NCBI RefSeq assembly: GCF_022427965.1
Contig: NZ_JAKTTI010000007.1
Span: 62,001-126,000, forward strand
Origin: Fredinandcohnia quinoae
Lineage (GTDB): Bacteria > Bacillota > Bacilli > Bacillales > Bacillaceae_L
Reading direction: 5' to 3'
DNA length: 64,000 bases
Every line of letters starts with the position of its first letter. Within the stretch, counting starts at the first letter, position 1. The notes below the pieces were generated by a model that saw nothing but the letters and a program-made list of their open reading frames with translations, made no database searches and was not told where the DNA came from. A program made the translations under genes and the position numbers. This document shows, piece by piece, positions 25,988 through 35,808 of this stretch.

Positions 25988-27040
25988 TTATTTCATTCTA
26001 ATTCCTTGAAGCATATTTAGTATTGGTCGATACTCTTTTCCAACTAGACCAATCTTTTCAACAATTATTTCAATTGCTAAGAGAAGTGCAAGTACAACAA
26101 TAAATGATACCCACATCGTTGCCATTGAAAAGATAACAGCAACTAGTCCAAACATTGCACTCATTCCGTAAATCATTAATACTGTCTTACGGTGGCTATA
26201 ACCTAAGTTCAATAAGCAATGATGCAAATGAGATTTATCAGGTGCAGAGATCGATTGCTTATTGACAATTCGACGAATAATTGCGAATAACGTATCGGAA
26301 ATTGGAACACCTAAAATGATGATCGGTACAATAAATGAAATGACCGTAACGTTTTTAAATCCTAAGAGTGATAATACCGAAATCATGTAGCCTAGGAAAA
26401 GGGCACCAGAATCCCCCATAAAGATTTTTGCAGGGTAAAAATTATATAGTAAGAATCCTAATGTGCTTCCAAGAAGTATTAAACCGATACTCATTACAAA
26501 TATATCACCCTTGAAAATTGCCATTCCCGAAATCGTAATAAGTGAGATTGAGGATACTCCAGCTGCCAATCCATCAAGGCCATCAATTAGATTAATCGCA
26601 TTCGTAATACCGACAATCCAAATAATTGTGATTGGAATACTTAAATATCCGAAATTCAACTCGCCACCAAACGGAAGGGTGATATATTCAACCTGAATTC
26701 CACCATAAATGACAACAATACCTGCTGCTACCAATTGTCCTAGTAGCTTAAGCTTTGGTGATAGCTCAATAATATCGTCCAATACCCCAGTAATAATTAC
26801 GATAAGACCACCTAGAAGAATTGCGAATACATTATAGTCGTCTGATACTGGTCGTAATATTAAATATCCAACTAAAAAACTAAAGTATATTGCTAAACCA
26901 CCTAATCGTGGCATCACTTTTTGATGTACTTTCCTGCTATTAGGTTGATCGGTTGCACCTATTTTAATTGCTAATTTTTTTATTAGTGGTGTAATTAGAA
27001 TAGAGGTCACGAAACATAGAAACAAGGTTAAATAAACCAT
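25988..27040 (-). CDS. tagO: Undecaprenyl-phosphate GlcNAc-1-phosphate transferase TagO
   Basis: TagO starts wall-polymer synthesis by moving GlcNAc-1-P to undecaprenyl phosphate. The 350-residue polytopic protein (about 11 membrane segments) has the family motifs TDQPNSRKVHQK, the catalytic NLIDGLDGLAAG, FMGDSGALFLGY and DKSHLHHCLLNLGYSHR. ATG 27040 has AAGGAGG upstream; an earlier TTG is unsupported. In SLH-type species this enzyme primes the pyruvylated SCWP, which fits the TagA, WecC and CsaB genes at the other end of the window. Confidence 0.95.
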   Translation of the reverse strand: MVYLTLFLCFVTSILITPLIKKLAIKIGATDQPNSRKVHQKVMPRLGGLAIYFSFLVGYLILRPVSDDYNVFAILLGGLIVIITGVLDDIIELSPKLKLLGQLVAAGIVVIYGGIQVEYITLPFGGELNFGYLSIPITIIWIVGITNAINLIDGLDGLAAGVSSISLITISGMAIFKGDIFVMSIGLILLGSTLGFLLYNFYPAKIFMGDSGALFLGYMISVLSLLGFKNVTVISFIVPIIILGVPISDTLFAIIRRIVNKQSISAPDKSHLHHCLLNLGYSHRKTVLMIYGMSAMFGLVAVIFSMATMWVSFIVVLALLLAIEIIVEKIGLVGKEYRPILNMLQGIRMK

Positions 27041-27384
27041 GCAGACCCTCCTTGCTATTATCTTATCCAATTTTAGTGCATTTTTTTCATAAATTAACGT
27101 ATTTTCATTTAGTTGCTTGTAAATAGTATGGGTAAATCCACAATCTGCATTATATCATAACAAACAACTCTCTGAAACCATTATTTCTTTTACACATATA
27201 TTACGATATTTATAGATTACCTACCCACAATCTATCAGCCATAATATGGGCCTGTATACATATTAGACGAATTTATTCGAAAAAAGTTACAAATCGTTCT
27301 CATTTTGCACTAAATATTGACATTTAACTACTTTTTTCTGCATGATATAATAGATGTACTTTAATGAAGGAGCGTATTGAACGT
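27041..27384. other. Divergent promoter region between tagO and secA2
   Basis: About 340 AT-rich bases hold the divergent promoters. On the plus strand a perfect extended -10 element, TGATATAAT, lies at 27343-27351, about 33 bases before the secA2 ATG chosen here. No coding sequence is seen. Confidence 0.65.
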
Positions 27385-29748
27385 ATGCTATCAATTTTGA
27401 AAAAAACATTTGGCGATACAAATGAACGCCGTATCAATAAATACCGAAAAATTGTCGATCAAATTAATCTTTTGGAAGAACAATTCGAAAAACTAACAGA
27501 CGAACAACTAAAGGAAAAAACAAATCACTTCAAAGATTTATTAGCTAACGGGGCGACTGTAGATGATATTAAAGTTGAAGCTTTTGCAGTTGTTCGTGAA
27601 GCATCGAAACGGGTGTTAGGACTTCGTCATCATGATGTACAATTAATTGGCGGAATGGTACTTACAGAGGGTAATATTGCGGAAATGCCTACTGGAGAAG
27701 GGAAAACACTCGTTGCCTCTCTACCAACATATTTAAGGGCATTAGAAGGAAAAGGCGTCCATGTAATCACTGTCAATGATTACTTAGCTAGTCGTGACTT
27801 CAACTTAATAGGACAAATCCATAAATTTTTAGGCCTAACAGTTGGGCTAAATATCCCGATGATTTCACCGGAAGACAAGAAACAAGCATACAATGCCGAT
27901 ATTACATACGGTATTGGGACAGAATTTGGTTTTGATTATTTACGTGATAATATGGCTATCGATTCATCTGATCGTGTGCAGCGCCCTTATCACTTTGCGA
28001 TAATCGATGAAGTGGACAGTGTATTAATCGATGAGGCAAAGACACCACTCATAATTGCAGGAAAAATGGGAGCAAACCCAGATTTACACTTCATTGCTGC
28101 TCGTCTTGCGAAACGTTTTAAGCGAGACGAAGACTATACTTTTGATGAGGAGTCAAAAGCAACAAATCTAACTGAAGAAGGAATCTCCAAGGTTGAAAAG
28201 GCTTTTGGAGTTGATAACCTTTATGAGCTTGAGCATCAAACATTATTCCACTATGTGATTCAAGCGCTACGCGCACATGTTATTTTCGAGCGAGATGTGG
28301 ATTATATTGTTAGTGATGGAAAAATCGCGCTCGTTGACATGTTTACCGGTCGAATAATGGAAGGACGTTCTCTTAGTGATGGTCTGCATCAAGCAATTGA
28401 AGCGAAGGAAAAATTAACAATTACCGATGAAAATAAAACACAGGCAAGCATTACAATCCAAAACTATTTTAGAATGTATCCTAACCTTTCTGGTATGACT
28501 GGTACTGCTAAGACAGAGGAAAAGGAATTCCAACAAGTATATGGCATGGATGTTATCAAAATTCCAACGAATAGGCCTGTCATTCGACAAGATAGAGAAG
28601 ACCAAGTTTATTTAACAAAGGAACAAAAGTATAACACCGTTTTACAAGAAGTGAAAAAATGTCATGAAACAGGACAGCCTGTGCTAATTGGAACAACTTC
28701 CATTTTACAATCAGAGACAGTGGCAGAGTATTTATCAAAGGAAAATTTAGAGTTTGAAATTTTGAATGCAAAAAGTGTGGAACAAGAAGTTGAGCTAATC
28801 TCAAGAGCTGGACAACGTGGGCATATTACAATTGCCACGAACATGGCTGGACGTGGAACTGATATCCTTCTTGGTGAAGGTGTTGCTGAGCTTGGAGGTC
28901 TCCACGTGATTGGGACTGAAAAGCATGAAAGTCGCCGTGTTGATAACCAGTTAAAAGGTCGTGCCGGAAGACAAGGTGATCCTGGTTCTTCTCAATTTAT
29001 TATTTCCTTGGAAGATGATATGTTCCGAAGGTTTGCTTTTGAAGAACTCGAAAAAATGACACCAAATTTGAAGACGGATGAAAATGGGTTAGTACAGGGT
29101 AAAAAAATTCATGAATTTGTAGACAAGGTTCAATTAATCGTTGAGGGCATCAATTTTTCAATCCGAGAATACAATTTAAAGCTTGATGATGTTGTCAATG
29201 AACAGCGTAACGTCGTCTATACAATTCGTAATAAAGTACTTTCAAATGACAATCCAGTTACAATTATTCTTCCTTATATTAGGCAAACATGTCAGACACT
29301 TATTGATGAATATTGTAATGAAGAATTAGGTGTAGAGGACTGGGATCTTGACCAGTTGAAAAATGAGTTAGCAAAAATTATTATCAAAGTTGAGATTGAT
29401 TTTCCAAGTGGATTTGAAGATAAAAGTGATATAGTAGACATCGTCTTTAAAGCTTGTAAGGAATACGAAGATTTTATCGAATCATATCGTGATGACACTT
29501 CACTTCAGAATTTTTTAAGGTATGCTCTCATTAGTCTTATTGACGTCAAATGGATGAAACACCTTGAAGATATGACTCGTCTAAAAGAGGGAATTGGGCT
29601 ACGGCAATACCAGCAAGAAGACCCGATGCGTCTATATCAAAATGACGGACTTGAGCTTTTTACAATGATGTTTGCACAATTTCAAAAAGAAGCTTGTCTT
29701 CAACTTGCGAAAATCTTACATGATATGACAGAGAATGGACAGCAGTAA
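27385..29748 (+). CDS. secA2: Accessory Sec translocase ATPase SecA2 (B. anthracis type)
   Basis: SecA2 drives export of a subset of proteins; in B. anthracis it serves the S-layer proteins Sap and EA1. The 787-residue product starts MLSILKKTFGDTNERRINKY. It shows Walker A EMPTGEGKTLVA, IIDEVDSVLIDEA, AGRGTDILLG and LKGRAGRQGDPGSSQF, and lacks the cysteine-rich C-terminal SecB/zinc tail of SecA1. ATG 27385 fits the SecA N-terminus; AAGGAG is 12 bases upstream, and an ATG seven codons earlier has no ribosome site. slaP follows, forming the secA2-slaP pair known from the B. cereus group. Confidence 0.95.
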   Translation: MLSILKKTFGDTNERRINKYRKIVDQINLLEEQFEKLTDEQLKEKTNHFKDLLANGATVDDIKVEAFAVVREASKRVLGLRHHDVQLIGGMVLTEGNIAEMPTGEGKTLVASLPTYLRALEGKGVHVITVNDYLASRDFNLIGQIHKFLGLTVGLNIPMISPEDKKQAYNADITYGIGTEFGFDYLRDNMAIDSSDRVQRPYHFAIIDEVDSVLIDEAKTPLIIAGKMGANPDLHFIAARLAKRFKRDEDYTFDEESKATNLTEEGISKVEKAFGVDNLYELEHQTLFHYVIQALRAHVIFERDVDYIVSDGKIALVDMFTGRIMEGRSLSDGLHQAIEAKEKLTITDENKTQASITIQNYFRMYPNLSGMTGTAKTEEKEFQQVYGMDVIKIPTNRPVIRQDREDQVYLTKEQKYNTVLQEVKKCHETGQPVLIGTTSILQSETVAEYLSKENLEFEILNAKSVEQEVELISRAGQRGHITIATNMAGRGTDILLGEGVAELGGLHVIGTEKHESRRVDNQLKGRAGRQGDPGSSQFIISLEDDMFRRFAFEELEKMTPNLKTDENGLVQGKKIHEFVDKVQLIVEGINFSIREYNLKLDDVVNEQRNVVYTIRNKVLSNDNPVTIILPYIRQTCQTLIDEYCNEELGVEDWDLDQLKNELAKIIIKVEIDFPSGFEDKSDIVDIVFKACKEYEDFIESYRDDTSLQNFLRYALISLIDVKWMKHLEDMTRLKEGIGLRQYQQEDPMRLYQNDGLELFTMMFAQFQKEACLQLAKILHDMTENGQQ

Positions 29749-29820
29749 AGTGAAGCTTTAAAGAGTGGGGGGTATTAATCATCCCCCATTTACTTTTGTA
29801 CTGACGAAGGAGGAAATTTA

Positions 29821-30711
29821 ATGCTTTCATTTTTGAAGAAAAATAAAAAAGAAGAGCTAAAGAATAAAGGCCAGGAAAGTAGCATTTCATCAGAAACCTT
29901 ACTAAATGAAACAAGTGAGGCTAAGGAGAATACGGAAGTAGAAACAAGCCTATCCCTTCACCCAAATTGGAATCTACCGTCTGAACAAGGTTATGTGTAC
30001 CGATTTTTAAATAATGAATTGGACCCATTAAAGCCAAATCAAATTTCCCTATCTGGAATCGAAATTAATGAAGAAGACGGCAACTTAATCGTTTCAGCAT
30101 TTTTACGAAATAGTTTATCTAAGTCTATCACATTAGGTAATACTCCATTATTATTAAGTGGCCCAAACGGTGAAATACTTGCAAGAAGAGAGTTTGACTT
30201 AACAGAATTAGGTGAGATCCCTGCAGAAAGCAGCAGACCATGGCATTTTGTTTTCGAACCTTCATTTGTATTATCATCTGAAATACCTTCAGAAGGCTGG
30301 AATCTTGCATTTGAATTGAAACCAAAGCATTCACTGCAATTAGATGAAAATTGGGAAAAAGGACTATCAGATGAAGCTAAGCAATCACTCCAAGAAATGG
30401 TCGATAAATTAGGAGCACCAAAGCAAGGCGAAGTAAACTTTATGGGATTACAAATCCAACAAAGTGAAGAAGCTGACCTTCATGTAACAGTCCTCATTCG
30501 AAACGGTACGGATAAAAATATTCAAATTCAGCATTTACCGCTACAAATTGAAGATGCAACTGGAGAAATCATCGTAGAAGGCGGCTTTGCCCTCGACAAT
30601 TTTGAAATTGTCGCAAATACAAGCAAGCCATGGACATTCATATTTCCAAAAGACCTTATCAAAAAAGAAAATCCAGACCTCAGCAAATGGCGTGCAATAC
30701 CTGTCCAATAA
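29821..30711 (+). CDS. slaP: S-layer assembly protein SlaP (accessory Sec)
   Basis: SlaP works with SecA2 to export S-layer proteins in B. anthracis. The 296-residue cytosolic protein starts MLSFLKKNKKEELKNKG. It carries two copies of the SLAP duplicated domain. The first includes ISLSGIEINEEDGNLIVSAF and SRPWHFVFEP; the second includes NFMGLQIQQSEEADLHVTV and SKPWTFIFP. There is no signal peptide. The gene starts 72 bases after secA2 behind AAGGAGG and ends in a terminator, so both make a two-gene operon. Confidence 0.93.
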   Translation: MLSFLKKNKKEELKNKGQESSISSETLLNETSEAKENTEVETSLSLHPNWNLPSEQGYVYRFLNNELDPLKPNQISLSGIEINEEDGNLIVSAFLRNSLSKSITLGNTPLLLSGPNGEILARREFDLTELGEIPAESSRPWHFVFEPSFVLSSEIPSEGWNLAFELKPKHSLQLDENWEKGLSDEAKQSLQEMVDKLGAPKQGEVNFMGLQIQQSEEADLHVTVLIRNGTDKNIQIQHLPLQIEDATGEIIVEGGFALDNFEIVANTSKPWTFIFPKDLIKKENPDLSKWRAIPVQ

Positions 30712-30725
30712 CCAGTTAAAAGAAT

Positions 30726-30766
30726 ACAGGCCAAACTCATATCAAAGGAGTTTGGCCTGTTTTTTT
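30726..30766 (+). terminator. Terminator of secA2-slaP
   Basis: ACAGGCCAAACTC and GAGTTTGGCCTGT form a perfect 13-bp stem followed by seven T on the plus strand. Confidence 0.93.
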
Positions 30767-30770
30767 ATGC

Positions 30771-33521
30771 TTATTTTGTTAGACAGCGATATAGGAAGTA
30801 GCTGTATTGAGCACGTGTAATCGGTTCACCTGGTCGATAGGTGTTGTCTGCATAGCCCACAGTAATTTTTTCAGTATATAGGGCTGAGATTGCATCGTAG
30901 GCAAAACTACTCTTACTTACATCTTTATAGACGACTTTACCATTTCCTTTTAATTTGAATGCTTTTTGTAAAATTACAGCCATTTCTGCACGAGTTAATT
31001 TAGCATTCGGGTCAAAGGTAGTTCCTTTATTTTTACCATTCATAATACCTGCATTACTTACTGCCGCAATTTCATTATAGAAACGATATGTCTTTGGAAC
31101 GTCTTTATACGAAACATTCTTCACAGTCTCAGTATTAAGGTTTAATGCTTTTGAAATCAAAATTGCTGCATCTACACGCCTTAATTCTGCACCTGGTCTA
31201 AAATCACCAGTTCCGTAGCCGGAGATTATATTATTTTCTGATAAATATTTGATTTCTTTAAATCCAGGATATGAACTTGGTACGTCAGTATAAATTGGTT
31301 CAATATATGATGCACTGTAAACAGCCTGTAATTTATCAAAATAGAGAGTACCTTTTCCTTGCTTGCTTGCACTCGGCTCAACAACATAAACCTGTTTAAC
31401 TTGAATAGGAAGAGCAATATCACTTGGAAGTGTTGCTTTTGCATATTTCCAGCCTACCCAATCAAGTCCACCTTCTTCAGTGAAGTCGATTGTATGTTCC
31501 TTACCATTTCCATCTGTTACAAGACCGCGAAGCCAGTGTCCATTTCCATCACCATATGTCCAAATTCCAATGTGATCCGGCTTATCCGAGAAAGTGATTG
31601 GCTTCTTAGGCACTAGATATGCAGCAGCTGTTCCCGAATCACCATTAGAAAAGTCATAGCTTAATTTTGCTGCACCTGTTCCTTGCATCTTCGGTTCAGA
31701 TGAAGATGCTTTAACTAAGCTAGCAGTAGCACGAGCTGTCTCCACTGACCATCCATCTACTGTATCAAAACTTTCTACAATAACATTATCTGCACCAATT
31801 TGAACTGGTATTTTAACACTTAAATTACCATATGTTGCGGTAATCGTTCCAGATCCATTTTTACTACTTGCTTGGAACTTTCCATCCTTTGTAATGGTTC
31901 CAAGACTGCTTGGCACATTCCATTTCAAACTTGAGGCATTTATAATAACTTCATCTCCACTTGCATCATAGCCTTTAACTGATAATTGCTGTGAAGCTGA
32001 TTTTGCGATGTTAATCGTTGCAGGACTAACACTCAGTTTTGAAATTTTATCAACCACCGTTATTGGTAAAGAGGCTGTTGCATTTCCTGATTTTACAACA
32101 ATATTTCCTGTCCCAGCTTTTGAAGCTGTGAAAGTTTTTCCATTCATATTTCCAATCGTCGAGCTAGCTGAATATGCTAGTTTGCTAGAATCAACTGTTA
32201 ATGTATTATAGTATTGGTCTAAAATATATTTCACATTCACATCAACAGATGCTCCAATTGCTATTTTTCCTTTTTGGGCAAACTGTGCTGAGATTGTTTT
32301 AGGCTCACCTATTGGAGCTGTACTAATTGCTTGTAAGGTAGTCGAAACAGCTCTTTCTCTTCCATCTGATGGCTTATTTAGTAATGTAGCTTGTTGGTTT
32401 CCATATTTACGCCCAACCATCGCTGTCGACCCACCACCATCAAGGTTAAGTGCTTGATATGCACCCATTTTTACTAAATACTCAGCAAACTCTTTTAAAT
32501 TCATCCCTTTGCTGTAACCCTCTTGTCTACCGTCAACCGTCACAAAAAATACTTTTGTTAATGTCTTGTCTACAGCAACTGCTGTTCTTGGAGCACGTTC
32601 TTTAGCACGTGATGAGTTTGGGTCAATCCCCAATTTTACTTGTCCATTACTTACTAAAACCGGACCGCTTGCAACCATGAATTTAGAATTTTTCCATTTT
32701 GCATCAATATCTAATGAAATACTAACTTGATCACCAGTTTGCATTCCTTTTAAAATATCAATGCTAGTTCCATGAGCTGATAAAACCAATCCATCCTCTG
32801 GGATTGCTGCTGCTTCCCCATATGGTTTAACTTCACTAACAGTTCCGGTAACAACATCTCCAAATGCTAAATTCTTATTTTTTGATGCATTCGTAATAAC
32901 AACTTCCATACCGAATTTATTTGAATTCGTATTTTTCCCATACTCTGGTGTATATAAAATCAAATCATCGTAATTTCGGATTTTATTCATACTAGTAATT
33001 TTCGAAGTTACCCCATTATGTACGAGGGAAAGATTTAAATCATAGGAATCAATTAATGCTTTTCCATCAGCAGTAACTCCAAATGCAACTGGTTTATTAA
33101 CATACTGATCAAAACCTGAAGAAATAACACCAGCATTTACTAATTGATTATTATAGGAAAGTAGATACATAGGAAACTTGCTACTCATATCAAAAAATGA
33201 ACCATTAATAGCCCCAACAACCTGATGTCCTTCCTTGCTATCACGGATAGCTTGTTTGGAAGTAGTTGCTAACGAATTAAGTGGACTCGGTAGCCCTAAG
33301 TCCAATTGAGTGTAAGGATCTTGTAGATTAATCTCCATCACACGAAGTGCTTGGTTATAAGAATTAATCTTCGTATTTGTCTCACTATATTTAACCCCAG
33401 TCGAAACCTGGAATTGACTTCCTTGAGCGGAAACCTTATTAGTTGGCTTCATAAATAAGCCCATTTGAATAATTAATGTTGCGACTACCACGATCGATAG
33501 TATTTTCCTTTTTTCTGCCAA
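30771..33521 (-). CDS. SLH-anchored phosphodiester glycosidase (NAGPA) family protein
   Basis: The 916-residue surface protein has a signal peptide (about 1-32) and a NAGPA-type phosphodiester glycosidase domain (about 60-390; APRTAVAVDK, NLDGGGSTAMV). A Big2-like Ig region (about 400-580) and a jelly-roll carbohydrate-binding-like domain (about 585-735) follow. Three SLH domains end the protein (740-916). NAGPA enzymes cleave or form sugar-phosphodiester bonds; in bacteria they act in exopolysaccharide or wall-polymer turnover. The start is TTG 33521 behind AGGAGGAG. SLH at the C-terminus differs from the N-terminal SLH of its neighbours. Confidence 0.92.
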   Translation of the reverse strand: MAEKRKILSIVVVATLIIQMGLFMKPTNKVSAQGSQFQVSTGVKYSETNTKINSYNQALRVMEINLQDPYTQLDLGLPSPLNSLATTSKQAIRDSKEGHQVVGAINGSFFDMSSKFPMYLLSYNNQLVNAGVISSGFDQYVNKPVAFGVTADGKALIDSYDLNLSLVHNGVTSKITSMNKIRNYDDLILYTPEYGKNTNSNKFGMEVVITNASKNKNLAFGDVVTGTVSEVKPYGEAAAIPEDGLVLSAHGTSIDILKGMQTGDQVSISLDIDAKWKNSKFMVASGPVLVSNGQVKLGIDPNSSRAKERAPRTAVAVDKTLTKVFFVTVDGRQEGYSKGMNLKEFAEYLVKMGAYQALNLDGGGSTAMVGRKYGNQQATLLNKPSDGRERAVSTTLQAISTAPIGEPKTISAQFAQKGKIAIGASVDVNVKYILDQYYNTLTVDSSKLAYSASSTIGNMNGKTFTASKAGTGNIVVKSGNATASLPITVVDKISKLSVSPATINIAKSASQQLSVKGYDASGDEVIINASSLKWNVPSSLGTITKDGKFQASSKNGSGTITATYGNLSVKIPVQIGADNVIVESFDTVDGWSVETARATASLVKASSSEPKMQGTGAAKLSYDFSNGDSGTAAAYLVPKKPITFSDKPDHIGIWTYGDGNGHWLRGLVTDGNGKEHTIDFTEEGGLDWVGWKYAKATLPSDIALPIQVKQVYVVEPSASKQGKGTLYFDKLQAVYSASYIEPIYTDVPSSYPGFKEIKYLSENNIISGYGTGDFRPGAELRRVDAAILISKALNLNTETVKNVSYKDVPKTYRFYNEIAAVSNAGIMNGKNKGTTFDPNAKLTRAEMAVILQKAFKLKGNGKVVYKDVSKSSFAYDAISALYTEKITVGYADNTYRPGEPITRAQYSYFLYRCLTK

Positions 33522-33927
33522 AACTTCTCCTCCTATATCTAGTATGATTTGTTCTATGAAAATGGTTATATACTATTTTTATCATAGTTTAGTAGTTTTT
33601 GTCGAACAAATTGGGAAATTTTATAAAATTTTTCGTCAAAAAAATGACTACCCTTTTAAAGGGTAGTCATTATAACCAATTATTTCATCGATTGGTTGCC
33701 AATCAATTTCTTTGGCTTTACACTCCATAACGATTGGAATGCAATTTGTCTCATTATTTTTAAAAAAGGAATTAGGTAGTGGCTTATCACTTACTACCAT
33801 GATAAACTAGAAAATTATTCTTGTAAATGTTTTTTATTCCTATATTGCTAATTTCGTTTAACATTTTTTCGAAATGAATATAAAGATTGGTTACCTTTTC
33901 CAATTGATATCAAAAGTAAACCTTTCC
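33522..33927. other. Spacer with terminator and one short unassigned ORF
   Basis: It holds the NAGPA gene promoter region, the terminator of the DUF4855 gene, and a minus-strand ORF of 50 codons (33800-33648, starting MVVSDKPLPNSFFKNN). That ORF has protein-like composition but no ribosome-binding site, and its end runs into the terminator stem. It may be a gene remnant. Confidence 0.45.
33643..33671 (-). terminator. Terminator below the SLH-DUF4855 gene
   Basis: AATGACTACCC and GGGTAGTCATT form a perfect 11-bp stem, followed on the minus strand by seven T. It lies about 260 bases beyond the stop codon. Confidence 0.88.
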
Positions 33928-35640
33928 CTATTTTCCTCGTAAGAATTTATATAGATCTTCATACATTTTTTTATAGTCTTCTCTTGGTGATGTTGCTAGA
34001 CGATGAACCATTTCTGTTCCTTGATACATAATGATAGATTTATCCTCAGCACCATATAAACGACCAACTTCGAGATAATTTCTTAGATTTTGAAATACAA
34101 GCTCAATATCAAGGGTTGAATCCTCAATTTCGATATTAATACCTGTACCATTAATCAACGCATTCAAATACCCTTTGTGGAGAAGGCGTTTTGTTTCAAA
34201 TTCATTATGTATAGCTTTATGTGCATTCATTTGTAAATATGCACCATCCAAGCCATATGAATCCCATTTTTCAAGATTAGTAGATCTGGAATGTGGTGAG
34301 TATATAAATTTCTTTCCTGTATTTTGTACAGCATATGCTGTTGAATTTACTAATTGTTCATCCTCTTTACTAATAACTGTTTCATTTAACCAATAAAAGC
34401 CTTCAAATTGAATATGCTCAAATTTTTTATTCTGAAACTCGTTATTTACTTCGCTAATATACCATTTTATCATTTGAAAACGATTAAAAGAATCTGCTAC
34501 AAACCCGTTACCATTTAAGTCCTCGATAACCCCCTCATCCTTTGGATAAGGGATTGCTACATATACTTTTACCTTATCTACATTCTGAACTTGTGCAACT
34601 GCCTTATTCAAATTAGAAATAGCGCCATTTTCACTAAATGTTCTATCAATATACCATTTCCAGTCTTTGTAGTTTGCCATATTTTGTTTTGTTTCCGGAA
34701 ACTCTCCGTCTGGATATTTACGACCTAAGATAATAAAAGTATCAAACATTGTATCTACATAACTACCATCTTTTTCAAAGGCTACATATGGCTTGAAAAA
34801 TTCAGGCGTAAATCTATCTGTCGATCCATATTTCGCATCAATTTCATACCCATTATAAATCAATGCCCCTGCTTTAATATTCGACTCTTCAGGACTAATA
34901 AAAGAATTAGGATATGAAATTAAGTGATTGCTAGCAGGTCTAATTGATGTCCCAGGGTTTGATACCGCATATTCAATTGCTTCATCTCTGGAACTAAATT
35001 GAGTGACTTTATTACCAGATTCCATGATTTCAAATTGATGTGGTTCATTATAAACTCTAGCTAGAAACATCGAAAATTGTGCCCGATTTACTGCTTCCTT
35101 TGGTCTAAAGGTACCATCTGAATAACCAGTAGTAATTTTACTTGCAGCTAGCTTAGATATATAAGTATAAAAAGGGCTGCTTACAGGTACATCTGAAAAC
35201 TTGTATTGGTCAGCACTATTTAACTCATACGCAATGACTAGACATTTTGCCATTTCCTCTCTTGTTAATGGTTCATTCGGATAAAAGTAAGTAGTTCCTG
35301 ATAACAACCCTTCCTCTACTGCAGCAACAACTTCCTTATATCCGATTTCATTAGGTTTTAAATCTGCAAATTTTATTTCTGTTCGATTTTCAAGGTCCAA
35401 GCCAAGTGCATAACTCATCATGATTGCTGCTTGCTTTCTCGTAATTGTTTCAGTTGGTCGAAATTTACCATCTGCAAATCCGTTAATAACACCTTGATCT
35501 GTTAGAAACATAATTTGTTTATATGCCCAATGATTCTCAGACACATCCGAAAACTCTGAAGTAGCATTTGCCTGTTGTGGCGTTCCGATAATCATAAATA
35601 ATAGAATGATAGCCGTGATGTAAACTATAAATCTCTTCAT
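33928..35640 (-). CDS. SLH protein with DUF4855 domain
   Basis: The 570-residue protein has a signal peptide (about 1-27, ending QQANAT), three N-terminal SLH domains (about 30-205; WAYKQIMFLTDQGVINGFADGKF first) and a DUF4855 domain (about 225-565; IMYQGTEMVHR near the end). DUF4855 is common in SLH and wall proteins of Bacilli and clostridia and resembles a TIM-barrel hydrolase; its substrate is unknown. ATG 35640 follows GGAGG. It lies between two other SLH genes but each has its own terminator. Confidence 0.9.
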   Translation of the reverse strand: MKRFIVYITAIILLFMIIGTPQQANATSEFSDVSENHWAYKQIMFLTDQGVINGFADGKFRPTETITRKQAAIMMSYALGLDLENRTEIKFADLKPNEIGYKEVVAAVEEGLLSGTTYFYPNEPLTREEMAKCLVIAYELNSADQYKFSDVPVSSPFYTYISKLAASKITTGYSDGTFRPKEAVNRAQFSMFLARVYNEPHQFEIMESGNKVTQFSSRDEAIEYAVSNPGTSIRPASNHLISYPNSFISPEESNIKAGALIYNGYEIDAKYGSTDRFTPEFFKPYVAFEKDGSYVDTMFDTFIILGRKYPDGEFPETKQNMANYKDWKWYIDRTFSENGAISNLNKAVAQVQNVDKVKVYVAIPYPKDEGVIEDLNGNGFVADSFNRFQMIKWYISEVNNEFQNKKFEHIQFEGFYWLNETVISKEDEQLVNSTAYAVQNTGKKFIYSPHSRSTNLEKWDSYGLDGAYLQMNAHKAIHNEFETKRLLHKGYLNALINGTGINIEIEDSTLDIELVFQNLRNYLEVGRLYGAEDKSIIMYQGTEMVHRLATSPREDYKKMYEDLYKFLRGK

Positions 35641-35760
35641 TACAACCTCCATTAATATATGTATTATATTTATTTCAGCTAATTGGAAAGCTAACCCAGT
35701 TTCTATCTTACCACTTAAACCAACATTGAAAAAGGAATTTCGACATTTTTTTTCAAATCA

Positions 35761-35808
35761 AAAGACAGGCCCCATTTTCCACTTGGATGGAAAAAGGAAC
35801 CTGTCTTT
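35761..35808 (-). terminator. Terminator of the 467-residue SLH gene
   Basis: AAAGACAGG and CCTGTCTTT pair, with an inner TTTTCCA/TGGAAAA extension. The stem overlaps the stop codon and can act in both directions. Confidence 0.8.
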
